NCBI GenBank assembly: GCA_014380365.1
Contig: JACMJZ010000025.1
Span: 124,001 to 188,000 of the forward strand
Origin: Pyrinomonadaceae bacterium
GTDB taxonomy: Bacteria > Acidobacteriota > Blastocatellia > Pyrinomonadales > Pyrinomonadaceae
DNA: 64,000 nt
Direction: 5' to 3'
The stretch's first letter is position 1. Each line of letters opens with the position of its first letter. Below, in pieces: positions 36,051 through 44,334 of this stretch. Both the position numbers and the translations under genes were made by a program. A model generated the notes under the pieces. The model ran no database searches. It was not told where the DNA came from and saw only the letters and a program-made list of their open reading frames with translations.

Positions 36051-38129
36051 TTAGGTTACTTGAATAATTAAGTTTCCGTGCTCATCAACTCCAGCGCGCG
36101 TGTCCGGCGGGATGATGGTCGTCGAAGAGTATTCAGTAACAATGCAGGGAGCGTAGAGTCGCATTCCAGGCTTCAGCTCATCTCTTTGATAAACTGCCAC
36201 ACGAAGTTTCTTTCCCTCGAAATTAGCAAACTGAGCCCTCCCTGACGGTCGGGCTACTGCCCCGGTCGAAGCACGCAGCCTTTGCCGGGGAGCCCCGCGC
36301 TTGATCGACAACTTCTCGACAATTCCAGTTGAGCGCAGGCGCGCGCTCACAATCTCCACAGTGTTCAACTCCTGGGCGTAGCCGTAACGTTTCAAATGCG
36401 CCCGGTGAAAAGTCGCATCGATATTGCCCGTCTGTTTGATCTCCAATTCGAACGACTGACCTTTGTAGCGCGCTGCGAGTGAACGCTCGTGCAGCTGTTT
36501 GGATCTGTCGAAACCTTCGCGCGTCAGAGCGACAGCGGCCACCTGCTCCATCAGTTTGAAGTGGCTATTTAGTTTCTCTTTCACTCGTTTTTCCTGCATT
36601 TCAGGCGAACATTCCAACATGACGGTCCGGCTCTGGCTCTTCACCACATCAGCGGCGAGAACGCCGATCGCCGATAGCACTCCGGCAGAGGATGGAACAA
36701 TTACTTTAGGAATGCGCAAGGCTCTGGCCAGTTCAACTGCGTGCAATCCGCCGGCGCCGCCGAACGGTAGCAGGACAAACTCGCGGGGGTCGAAGCCTCG
36801 CTCGACCGAGATGAGCCGAAGCGCACGCTCCATATTCGTATTGGCAATCGACAACACACTCTGTGCCGCTTCAATTGTCGTAACCGGGCGGCGCGCCGCT
36901 TTGGCCAACTCGCGCGCAAGTTGGGACAAAGCTAATCGAGAACGTTCTTCATCAATCGCAAACTCGCCGCCAAGTAATCCAGCGTCGGCGAAGTGGCCCA
37001 GCACGAGATGAGCGTCAGTTACAGTCGGCAAAAGCGCACGACCGTAACAGGCCGGACCGGGGTCAGCCCCTGCCGACTCAGGCCCGACCCTTAGCGAGCC
37101 ACCCTCGTCCAGCCTCGCGATCGAACCGCCACCAGCGCCGACCGTGTGGATGTCCATCACCGGCACGGCCACGGGTATACCAGCAACCGAGGCTTCGTTT
37201 GTGAGCCGCAAGCCATCGCGTCCGCAAAGCGCGACGTCGGTAGACGTGCCACCCATGTCGAAAGTGATTACCCGATCAAAGCCGGCGGCGCGCGCCATTC
37301 GTAGTGCGCCGACAACGCCGCCGGCAGGCCCGGAAAGAATTGTGCGCACCGGCTCCTCGGCCGCGACCGTCGCCGAAATGCTGCCACCCGAAGACTGCAT
37401 CACGCGCAGCCGAGGCGTCTTCGTGGACAGACGACTTAGATAACTACCCATCAAGGGCTGCAGGTAAGCGTTGATTACCACAGTTGAGGTGCGCTCAAAC
37501 TCTCGATACTCGGGCAGGATGCGATAGGAGACTGAAAGAGGAATGTTCAACTTCGCCAGAGCGCGCGCGATTTTCTCCTCATGCGCAGAATCGACGAACG
37601 AAAACAACAAGCAGATCGCTACCGATTCGACCTTCGCTTTTCTTAACCGCTCAACCAGCGCCGCGAGTGCGTTCTCGTTTAGCGGATCGAGTATTTCACC
37701 CGTAGCTGTCACCCGTTCACTTACCCCGAAGCGCAGCTCATCAGGCACAAGCGGAGGCGGCTTCACGGCGTTGAGATTGTAGAGTTCAGGGCGTGCTTGT
37801 CGTCCGATTGCCAGCACGTCTTCAAAGCCTCGCGTGGTCACCAGCGCTGTGCGCGCCCCGCTTCTTTCGAGCAGCGCGTTTGTGCCGACCGTCGTGCCGT
37901 GCACCACTTCAAGGTTTTTGAGCGCCACTCCGGTCTTGTCTGAAACGTGCTTCAGACCGGCGCTGATGGCGAGCGAAGCATCGAGGGGCGTGGAAGCTAG
38001 CTTGAAGATCTCAAGCCGGCCGTTGGATTCGAAAACGAAATCGGTGAAGGTGCCGCCCGTGTCGACGCCAACGCGAACCTTGCGATCTTGCTTAAGTGAT
38101 CGCCGGTTCGTGATTTTGTTTGTGACCAT
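36051..38129 (-). CDS. hyuA: hydantoinase A/oxoprolinase-type subunit
   Basis: A 692-residue ATP-binding subunit of the HyuA family (ASKHA-like fold). Blocks: VRVGVDTGGTFTDFVF near the start, VVHGTTVGTNALLERSGART, SGPAGGVVGALRMA, ITFDMGGTSTDVALC and PFGGAGGLHAVELAR. The late region ends with YAPCIVTEYSSTTIIPPDTR as expected. Just before it, a GAVARPSGRAQF segment is the in-frame translation of a palindromic repeat (36233-36263). ATG 38129 is preferred, giving a short N-terminal tail before the first block. It is the first gene of the hyuA-hyuB pair. Confidence 0.92.
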   Translation of the reverse strand: MVTNKITNRRSLKQDRKVRVGVDTGGTFTDFVFESNGRLEIFKLASTPLDASLAISAGLKHVSDKTGVALKNLEVVHGTTVGTNALLERSGARTALVTTRGFEDVLAIGRQARPELYNLNAVKPPPLVPDELRFGVSERVTATGEILDPLNENALAALVERLRKAKVESVAICLLFSFVDSAHEEKIARALAKLNIPLSVSYRILPEYREFERTSTVVINAYLQPLMGSYLSRLSTKTPRLRVMQSSGGSISATVAAEEPVRTILSGPAGGVVGALRMARAAGFDRVITFDMGGTSTDVALCGRDGLRLTNEASVAGIPVAVPVMDIHTVGAGGGSIARLDEGGSLRVGPESAGADPGPACYGRALLPTVTDAHLVLGHFADAGLLGGEFAIDEERSRLALSQLARELAKAARRPVTTIEAAQSVLSIANTNMERALRLISVERGFDPREFVLLPFGGAGGLHAVELARALRIPKVIVPSSAGVLSAIGVLAADVVKSQSRTVMLECSPEMQEKRVKEKLNSHFKLMEQVAAVALTREGFDRSKQLHERSLAARYKGQSFELEIKQTGNIDATFHRAHLKRYGYAQELNTVEIVSARLRSTGIVEKLSIKRGAPRQRLRASTGAVARPSGRAQFANFEGKKLRVAVYQRDELKPGMRLYAPCIVTEYSSTTIIPPDTRAGVDEHGNLIIQVT
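36233..36263 (-). repeat. AGCCCGACCGTNAGGGAGGGC repeat inside hyuA, copy 2
   Basis: The coding strand carries GCAGTAGCCCGACCGTCAGG plus GAGGGCTC, in frame as AVARPSGRA. It matches the intergenic copies at 28514-28536 and 40573-40649. Confidence 0.88.
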
Positions 38130-38304
38130 GTGATTAGAGTGGAGAACGTAACGCGCGCCTGTTAGTTTGCGGTTTTGCCGATGCATCTACCGAAGCAAAC
38201 CAACAGTTTGCTTTACCGCGCCAATATAGTCACAAGTAATAATGTTGACAAGAAACGCGCAGTAACTAATATAGCCACGAATTTTCAGAAGAGGAGACCC
38301 CCAG

Positions 38305-39039
38305 ATGAAACAGAACTCATGGCTCAGCTCATTAATCGCGCTCGTACTGTTTGTTGCTTGCGTGATGGGTTGCACGAAGACCGGCGCCGATGTGCCGACG
38401 ACTGAATCCGCCGAGAAGAACAACACTGAGCCGCAGGTGGTTGTGCCGACAACTACCGATATAGCCGGCGACTATGCAATCGTCGGCACAAACGAGGATG
38501 GCAGCCCCTACAAGGGAGCACTGAAAGTCATCAAGCGTGGGGATGTTTACCAGTTTCGCTGGGACGCAGGCAAACAATACGACGGCATTGGCATTCCCAA
38601 CGGTAACGCCGTGGCAGTGTCTTTCACCGGCGGCAGCAATGGCGAGGGTTGCGGTGTCGTGATCTACCAGGCACTTGCTGGCGGCAGGCTCGAGGGAAAT
38701 TGGGGCTACTGGGGAAAGAACGAGATGGGCACTGAGCAGGCAGTACGCACGAGCGGAACGGGACTGGCCGGTGATTATCATGCCACCGGAAAGAATCCAG
38801 ACGGCAGCGGTTACAAGGCCGAACTTTCGATCACTCCGAGGGCGCAAGGTTACCAGTTTGTCTGGAGCAACAACTCATCGGGCTTCGGGATCAAACAAGG
38901 GAATACCGTTTCGGTCGGAATCGGTGGGCCACGCTGCGCTTTTGTCGCCTATGAAATCAAGCCGAATGGAGTGTTAGACGGCGTCTGGGGAGGTTACGGC
39001 AGCGACAAGACCGGCACGGAAAAAGCGACGAAGAAATAG
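38305..39039 (+). CDS. putative lipoprotein with duplicated domain
   Basis: A 244-residue exported protein. The N-terminus LIALVLFVACVMGCTKTG is a signal peptide with a lipobox-like VMGC, somewhat atypical at position -2. Two homologous modules of about 85 residues follow (about 53-145 and 152-240), each with AGDYxxxGxNxDGSxYKxxL, YQFxW, G(I/F)GI and GxLxGxWGxxG. The pattern suggests small beta-barrels. The function is unknown; location is probably the outer membrane facing the periplasm. GAGGAGA upstream of ATG 38305 is a good ribosome binding site. It is convergent with the Gfo/Idh/MocA gene. Confidence 0.8.
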   Translation: MKQNSWLSSLIALVLFVACVMGCTKTGADVPTTESAEKNNTEPQVVVPTTTDIAGDYAIVGTNEDGSPYKGALKVIKRGDVYQFRWDAGKQYDGIGIPNGNAVAVSFTGGSNGEGCGVVIYQALAGGRLEGNWGYWGKNEMGTEQAVRTSGTGLAGDYHATGKNPDGSGYKAELSITPRAQGYQFVWSNNSSGFGIKQGNTVSVGIGGPRCAFVAYEIKPNGVLDGVWGGYGSDKTGTEKATKK

Positions 39040-39117
39040 AAACCAGAAGGCAGTAGGCGGAAAGCACAAAGCAGAACGCTTCAACCCGAACAAAACAATT
39101 CGATCGAGCGTATTTTT

Positions 39118-39164
39118 CTGCCTTCTGCCTTCTGCCTTCTGCCTTCTGCCTTCTGCCTTCTGCC
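39118..39164 (-). repeat. CTGCCTT heptamer array
   Basis: Six tandem copies of the 7-base word CTGCCTT plus a partial copy, with an inverted relative at about 39041-39070 (CCAGAAGGCAGTAGGCGG). It sits between two convergent genes and ends just before the oxidoreductase stop codon. Confidence 0.88.
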
Positions 39165-39170
39165 CACTGC

Positions 39171-40265
39171 TTACTCGACACGCACCCAAACACCATTCTC
39201 ATTTGAAGCGCGCGCCGCGTCGAGTACGAGTTGAATCCTGTATCCATCTTCAAACGTCGCAGCGCCTGCGACAGTCTTTCGGCCCGCTTGCAGCGCGTCC
39301 ACTATCGCGGCTGAAAACGCCGTGAACCCTCGCGACCAACTTCCTTCACGCATTCCCGGAGCCATCGACCCTTGATCAACCTCTACCCGTTTCCAGATCC
39401 CGGAGCCTGCTGGTGAATGAGACAGCTCGCCATTCTCCTCCACCATCAATGCCCCCTTTGTCCCAAACACCTCGAGCCGATTCTCATACTTCCCTGATTC
39501 AACTACGGAAAGAGAGGCGGTGCCCGTAGCATTTTTCCCGAGCGACGAATCAGCAAAACGAAACATCAGCTTGGCCTCGTCGTCAGTCGTGACCGCGCGC
39601 ACCTGGCCGGTACTCTTGTCAGGACGTTCGGCAATGTGCGTGGCGAGCATGCAGCAAACTTCGCTGACTTCAGTGCCAAGAATCCAACGAAACGAATCAA
39701 TCGCATGCGAGCCGATGGCTCCCAGCGTGCCGCCGCCCATCGCCGCGTCGGACCACCAGTCCCACTGGCGATCCAAAACGCCGCGATAGTCGGACCGGAA
39801 AAGATAGTTGCAATGCCGCACGCTGCCGATTTCCCCATTGTGTAGCATCGTGCGCATTTTCTGACGGCTGTTCAGGAACCGCAGCTCATGATCGATCAGT
39901 GCGAGCACGCCGGCAGCATGCGCACTTTCGTTCATCTGCTTCGCTTCGCCGGCATTCATCGCCATCGGCTTTTCACAAAGCACTGCCTTGCCTCGCTCAA
40001 GCGCAGCCAGCGTGATTTCCACGTGAGTCGCCGGAGGCGTCACGACGCTGACCAGATCAACATCATCACGTTCGACCAGCTCGCGCCAGTCGGCGGCGAC
40101 GTGCTCGATGCCAAACTCCTGCGCCACCCTTTCGGCATTTTCACGATGCCGGCTGGTAATCGCCACCACGCGCGCGCCGGGGCAATTTTGAAATCCGGGA
40201 ATCTGCGTCGTGCGAGCAAACCCCGCGCCTACGATGCCAATACCAATGGTCTTTCCGTTAGTCAT
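39171..40265 (-). CDS. Gfo/Idh/MocA family oxidoreductase
   Basis: A 364-residue NAD(P)-dependent oxidoreductase. The N-terminal Rossmann domain shows GIGIVGAGFARTTQIPGF and the conserved ALERGKAVLCEKPMAMN, where EKP carries the catalytic lysine. The C-terminal alpha/beta domain includes GGGTLGAIGSHAIDSFRWIL, with the active-site GxxxDxxH-like region. The family oxidises or reduces sugars and inositols; the substrate is unknown. The start has a GAAGAAAG site upstream. A degenerated copy of this gene's first 45 codons and leader lies at about 47672-47848, beyond the helicase-nuclease pair, which hints at a past duplication. Confidence 0.92.
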   Translation of the reverse strand: MTNGKTIGIGIVGAGFARTTQIPGFQNCPGARVVAITSRHRENAERVAQEFGIEHVAADWRELVERDDVDLVSVVTPPATHVEITLAALERGKAVLCEKPMAMNAGEAKQMNESAHAAGVLALIDHELRFLNSRQKMRTMLHNGEIGSVRHCNYLFRSDYRGVLDRQWDWWSDAAMGGGTLGAIGSHAIDSFRWILGTEVSEVCCMLATHIAERPDKSTGQVRAVTTDDEAKLMFRFADSSLGKNATGTASLSVVESGKYENRLEVFGTKGALMVEENGELSHSPAGSGIWKRVEVDQGSMAPGMREGSWSRGFTAFSAAIVDALQAGRKTVAGAATFEDGYRIQLVLDAARASNENGVWVRVE

Positions 40266-40372
40266 CTTTCTTCACTTCTCGCGAGAAGGTTTCGCAGAGA
40301 TCTAACTTGCACGAGCACCAGTCGATTCCGTTATCGTAACCGCCGACTGCCGACTGCCGACTGGAATTGGTG

Positions 40373-40445
40373 TGCCCCCGCAGGGATTTGAACCCCGAAC
40401 CAACAGATTATGAGTCTGCTGCTCTAACCGTTGAGCTACAGGGGC
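40373..40445 (-). tRNA. tRNA with anticodon CAT (Met elongator or Ile2)
   Basis: A 73-base cloverleaf reading 5' GCCCCTG, TAGCTC for the D-arm start, GCAGA-CTCATAA-TCTGT for the anticodon arm, CGGGG-TTCAAAT-CCCTG for the T-arm and CGGGGGC closing the acceptor, then A73. The anticodon is CAT. G1 pairs with C72 and the anticodon stem lacks three G-C pairs, so it is not the initiator. It may be elongator Met or the lysidine-modified Ile tRNA. CCA is not encoded. Confidence 0.96.
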
Positions 40446-40776
40446 ACATTTGGAGTTGGTGATTGCCGGGAGATTCTAGCGGATATTCGAGCGTCGCCAA
40501 AATCCGTGCTGTGTGTAACGCAAAACAGATTACAAAAGCACGTAGCGGGGCAAAAGTGTGGTGCGAATCTCCGGGGCACTAGCCCGACCGTTAGGGAGGG
40601 CTCCGACTTGCATGAAGGGAGCCCTCCCTGACGGTCGGGCTAGTGCCCCACATCGCAACGCGACCGGATGATATTTGTTGTGCGAAACCAGAGTGCGACG
40701 GGTTAATCGACGGAATGAGCCGGGCGACGGAATGAGCCGGGTGGGGAAATGGAGCCGGGGCCGGGAAATGTCGCTC
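40446..40776. other. repeat-rich gap between tRNA and addA
   Basis: The 331 bases contain no credible gene. They hold the large inverted repeat at 40573-40649 and a perfect tandem duplication of CGACGGAATGAGCCGGG (40708-40724 and 40725-40741). No promoter for the tRNA can be named with confidence. Confidence 0.6.
40573..40649. repeat. AGCCCGACCGTNAGGGAGGGC inverted pair
   Basis: Two 31-base copies face each other around a 15-base spacer: GGGGCACTAGCCCGACCGTT (from 40573) against ACGGTCGGGCTAGTGCCCC (to 40649). The arms differ at a single base, so the DNA or RNA can form a long hairpin. Confidence 0.92.
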
Positions 40777-43700
40777 TCAAATCCTGAGAAGGACTCCTTC
40801 GGCACGCTGCCCGGTCGCCTGCGAGATGGCGAGCCCGTAGAGCCCCACCTGGTGACGATACTCCTCGAGCCTCCCTTTCACCTCAAAGTCAGTTTTGTAA
40901 TCAACCACGATCCAGGCACCGTCGTCGGCGCCTTCCCGAAACGCGAGGTCGATGATTCCTTCAATCATGGTGCCGTCTTCAAGCTGCAGCGCCGCCGGGA
41001 CCTCTCGTCGGCAGTTCCCTGAAGACGCCGCGGCAGCCGCGCGCTTTAAGAGTGGATGTTCAAGTGCGCGACTTATGGTCTCGACTGCAGCCGCAACTTC
41101 CTCCTCGGTCGCGCCCAACACTCGCCTCTGGACGCTCGCCATCTCCTCAATGCCGGCACGATCCGAGTTCAGCGCCACGACGGAAAGCACGGCGTGGACT
41201 AACGTGCCAAAGCGTTTTCCGTGTGGTCGCGAGAAATCGATATCCGTAGTTTCCACCGTCACCTCAGGCAGAAGGGAAGTTTTCCCAGCGTCAACCGGCA
41301 ACACCTCAGGTGCAATCTCAGCTTGAACTCCCACCGCGGCGGCGTGCGCGGTTGCAGTAAAGACCGTCCATTCCGGTTTGCCGGCCACGACGCGAGTGTT
41401 CGCGCGCTGCTCACGCCACTGTTCATGAGCGCGAATCCCTTCCTCAGAGCGAAGCTTGGCTTCATCCTCTTTGAGATACTTCGTCAGACGGGAGCTTGAA
41501 CGCGCCTGACTGGTCGGCGCAGCCAGCACCGCAGGATCCCACCACACAACTTGATGTTCGCCTTCCTGCGGCTGATGCAGTCCCGGACTTACTGAATGTC
41601 TTCCGCGATTGGCGTTTTGCCGCCGTGCCACCACAGTATCTTCGCCGAACGTCGGACATCCCGGAGGTTGTTTTGTTTCCGGACTGAATCCGTCGCCGTC
41701 CGGGGGGTACAACACGGGATTCAAGGTCGCTAACCATCCCTGGTAAGGATGGTCTCCAACCGCGCAGACAACCAAAAGGTCGCGCGCCCGCGTTGCGGCA
41801 ACATACAGGACTCGCGCTGCTTCTTCCTGTTCAACTCTCAACTCGTCGCCCGCATGCTCCTGAACCTCTATCGGCGTACAACCGGCAAGCTTCGTAACGC
41901 TTAACCCCGCCGCCTGGTCAACCCACTTCGACGGCTCGCGCGTATCCTTGGCCGTGATATCGACCAGCAGCACAACGGGAAACTCGAGTCCCTTCGCTTT
42001 GTGCACCGTCATGATCCGCACGCCGTCGACGCCCTCCTCCATGATCGGCGCATCGCCCACGTCGCCCGACTCGGCCTGTTCATCAAGCCAGTCGACAAAC
42101 GCGCGGAAGGAAATCAATCCGTTTCGCTCCGCGCGCCGAGCCATGTCCGTGAGCCGCATAATGTTTGCCAACGCCTGTTCGCCGGTGGACCAGTTGGCAA
42201 AGCCTGCGTGGGCGCGAGTGGCGGCGAGCAGTGCGCCGACAGTCTCGGCAATCGGAAGGCGATTTCTTTTACGGTGAAGCTCGCGCAGGATCGTGAGTGC
42301 GGCAACAACTTCAGCCAGCGACTCCGGCAAATCATCCGGCGGTTGCTTGAATGGATGCAGCGTCCCGCAGGTGGTGCGAAAGGCGAGCAACTCCGAGTCG
42401 GTGAACGCGAAGAGCGGGCCGCGCAAGGTTGCAAAGACGGCGAGTTCATCATCTGGCCACTCAACCGCGGTGAGGGCGTTGCGAATCGCTTCCACTTCTT
42501 CGCGCGAATGGAAGGAGCTGCCGCCGACCAGCAGGTGGGGAATTTGCGACGACTCCAAAGCCTGCACATATGCCCTGGTCACATCGGTTGCGTAGTGACG
42601 TAAACGACGAAACAACAGACAGACGTGTCGCGCCTGCAAAGGCACGCGCTCTTCGGAGCGTCCGCGCTCTGTGACAGTCCAACCACTTTCGTTGATCAGC
42701 CAGTTTACAAACGCCGCGACATCGCCGGGCAGCGACTTGTCGATCTTCCAGTCGACAACTTTTCCGTAGTCGCCATACGGTTGGGAAACAGGCAGAGCGA
42801 CTATTGCCGGTTGAGTTTCAGAACCTGTCCTGTTCGGCGCGAGAGGGACATACGTGGCCTGGGTCAATGAGTCGTCCGCCATCACTGGGGCAAAGGCGGC
42901 GTTAACAGCCTGCTGAATTTCCGGCACCGCGCGAAAACTAACGTTCAGGTCTACGAGCGCCCCGCCCGACGCAATCACCCGTCGCTTAACCTCCTGGTAA
43001 AGCGCAACGTCAGCTCGCCGGAAGCGGTAGATTGATTGCTTTGGATCGCCCACGATGAAGAGCTTGCCGGGAACTGGCCGCGCCTGGCGCCAGTCCAGTT
43101 CGTCTGGATCATCCGAACCGAGCAACATGAGAATCTCGGCTTGCAGGGGATCGGTATCCTGAAATTCGTCCACGAAGAGATGAGTAAAGCGCCGCTGCAA
43201 CTCAACTCGGATGTCGCGGTTGTCGCGCACCAGGTTGCGGGCACGCAGCAGCAGGTCAAGAAAGTCGAGATAGCCGGCACGCTCCTTCAATTGCTCGAAG
43301 TCAACGACGACCTGCCACAGTTCCTCGCGAAGTCGCGGCGCCAGATCGGCGCCGGCCTTATCGACAAATTCCTTGACGCGCGTCTTGAATACGTCGCGGC
43401 GGTTTCTTAACTCATCCGCGGGGAAGTCGTCTCTTCCGTAGTAAGCCTTCCAATCCTTCCCTTTCCAGCCTCCCAGCAGGCCGAACAGGCGCGCTTCGAT
43501 GCCGTCGTAGTCGCGCGGCTCACCGAGCGACTCAACCCGCGTTGCTTCCGCTGCGAAACTCTTGAGGAAAGCGAGCGATTTGGTCAGCCACTGATCTGGC
43601 CGGCCGGCGTCTGACCAATTACCCAGGTGCTGCATCTCGCTGATCAGCTCGTCAATCCGGGAGTCGCGTTCGAAACCCTCGCCGCGTTCCCACGGAGCGT

Positions 43701-44334
43701 TAAAGTCACGATCTTTAACCAACTCAAGAGCGGCCTTTCGCAAAATGGGTTTGGGACCACTCTCCCGTGGCCGCCGGGCGAGCGTGGCGCTGCGTCCGCC
43801 GCCGAAACCTTTTCGTTGCGGCAACCGAAGAATGCGTCGCACACCCTCGCCGGGGCTCTCGAGCTGCTTTTCAAACCAGCGTTCGAAAGCCATATCAAAG
43901 AGCGGATAGGTCATGTCGTCGGGTGCAACTTCAAACAGCGGATCGATGCCGGCTTCGACCGGATGCTCCCGCAAGAGGTCGGCACAAAACGAATGAATGG
44001 TGCCGATGCGCGCCTCTTCAAGTTCCTCCACGGCCTTTCGCAGAAACTTCGTTATTTCTGCCGAGCCTTCATGCTCCTGGCGCGCGTCCTCGATTTCGGA
44101 CCTGAGTCGGAGTTTCAGTTCACCCGCCGCAAACTCAGTGAAGGTGACGGCGACGATGTTTGCGAGCCTGACGCGTCCGGAAGTGATGCCGGAACGAATC
44201 CGGCCGACGAGCGCGCTGGTTTTCCCGGTACCAGCCGCTGCTTCAACTACGAGGGTGGTATCCAGGTCCTCACGTATTCGATCACGCGCCGCCTGATCCG
44301 CGAGCGATGGATTTGTTGTGACACTCTTATTCAT
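40777..44334 (-). CDS. addA: AddA/RecB-like helicase-nuclease
   Basis: A 1185-residue SF1A helicase with a C-terminal nuclease. Helicase motifs in order: Walker A EAAAGTGKTSALV (about residues 32-44), FTEFAAGELKLR (motif Ia), LFVDEFQDTDPLQ (Walker B), IVGDPKQSIYRFRRAD (motif III), NVSFR (motif IV), TVHKAKGLEFPVV (motif V) and VAATRARDLLVV (motif VI). The C-terminal PD-(D/E)XK nuclease shows EGIIDLAF, VVDYKTD and QVGLYGLA. It would resect double-strand breaks together with the AddB-like partner, whose gene overlaps by 4 bases upstream. Length and order fit AddA. The gene ends shortly after the last nuclease helix. Confidence 0.9.
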   Translation of the reverse strand: MNKSVTTNPSLADQAARDRIREDLDTTLVVEAAAGTGKTSALVGRIRSGITSGRVRLANIVAVTFTEFAAGELKLRLRSEIEDARQEHEGSAEITKFLRKAVEELEEARIGTIHSFCADLLREHPVEAGIDPLFEVAPDDMTYPLFDMAFERWFEKQLESPGEGVRRILRLPQRKGFGGGRSATLARRPRESGPKPILRKAALELVKDRDFNAPWERGEGFERDSRIDELISEMQHLGNWSDAGRPDQWLTKSLAFLKSFAAEATRVESLGEPRDYDGIEARLFGLLGGWKGKDWKAYYGRDDFPADELRNRRDVFKTRVKEFVDKAGADLAPRLREELWQVVVDFEQLKERAGYLDFLDLLLRARNLVRDNRDIRVELQRRFTHLFVDEFQDTDPLQAEILMLLGSDDPDELDWRQARPVPGKLFIVGDPKQSIYRFRRADVALYQEVKRRVIASGGALVDLNVSFRAVPEIQQAVNAAFAPVMADDSLTQATYVPLAPNRTGSETQPAIVALPVSQPYGDYGKVVDWKIDKSLPGDVAAFVNWLINESGWTVTERGRSEERVPLQARHVCLLFRRLRHYATDVTRAYVQALESSQIPHLLVGGSSFHSREEVEAIRNALTAVEWPDDELAVFATLRGPLFAFTDSELLAFRTTCGTLHPFKQPPDDLPESLAEVVAALTILRELHRKRNRLPIAETVGALLAATRAHAGFANWSTGEQALANIMRLTDMARRAERNGLISFRAFVDWLDEQAESGDVGDAPIMEEGVDGVRIMTVHKAKGLEFPVVLLVDITAKDTREPSKWVDQAAGLSVTKLAGCTPIEVQEHAGDELRVEQEEAARVLYVAATRARDLLVVCAVGDHPYQGWLATLNPVLYPPDGDGFSPETKQPPGCPTFGEDTVVARRQNANRGRHSVSPGLHQPQEGEHQVVWWDPAVLAAPTSQARSSSRLTKYLKEDEAKLRSEEGIRAHEQWREQRANTRVVAGKPEWTVFTATAHAAAVGVQAEIAPEVLPVDAGKTSLLPEVTVETTDIDFSRPHGKRFGTLVHAVLSVVALNSDRAGIEEMASVQRRVLGATEEEVAAAVETISRALEHPLLKRAAAAASSGNCRREVPAALQLEDGTMIEGIIDLAFREGADDGAWIVVDYKTDFEVKGRLEEYRHQVGLYGLAISQATGQRAEGVLLRI

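Noticed and set aside
39118-39164. CRISPR-like tandem array
   Set aside because: The unit is 7 bases with no spacers and no cas genes nearby; it is a simple heptamer repeat.
40373-40445. Integration site at the tRNA gene
   Set aside because: No integrase and no direct repeat of the tRNA 3' end was found in the window.
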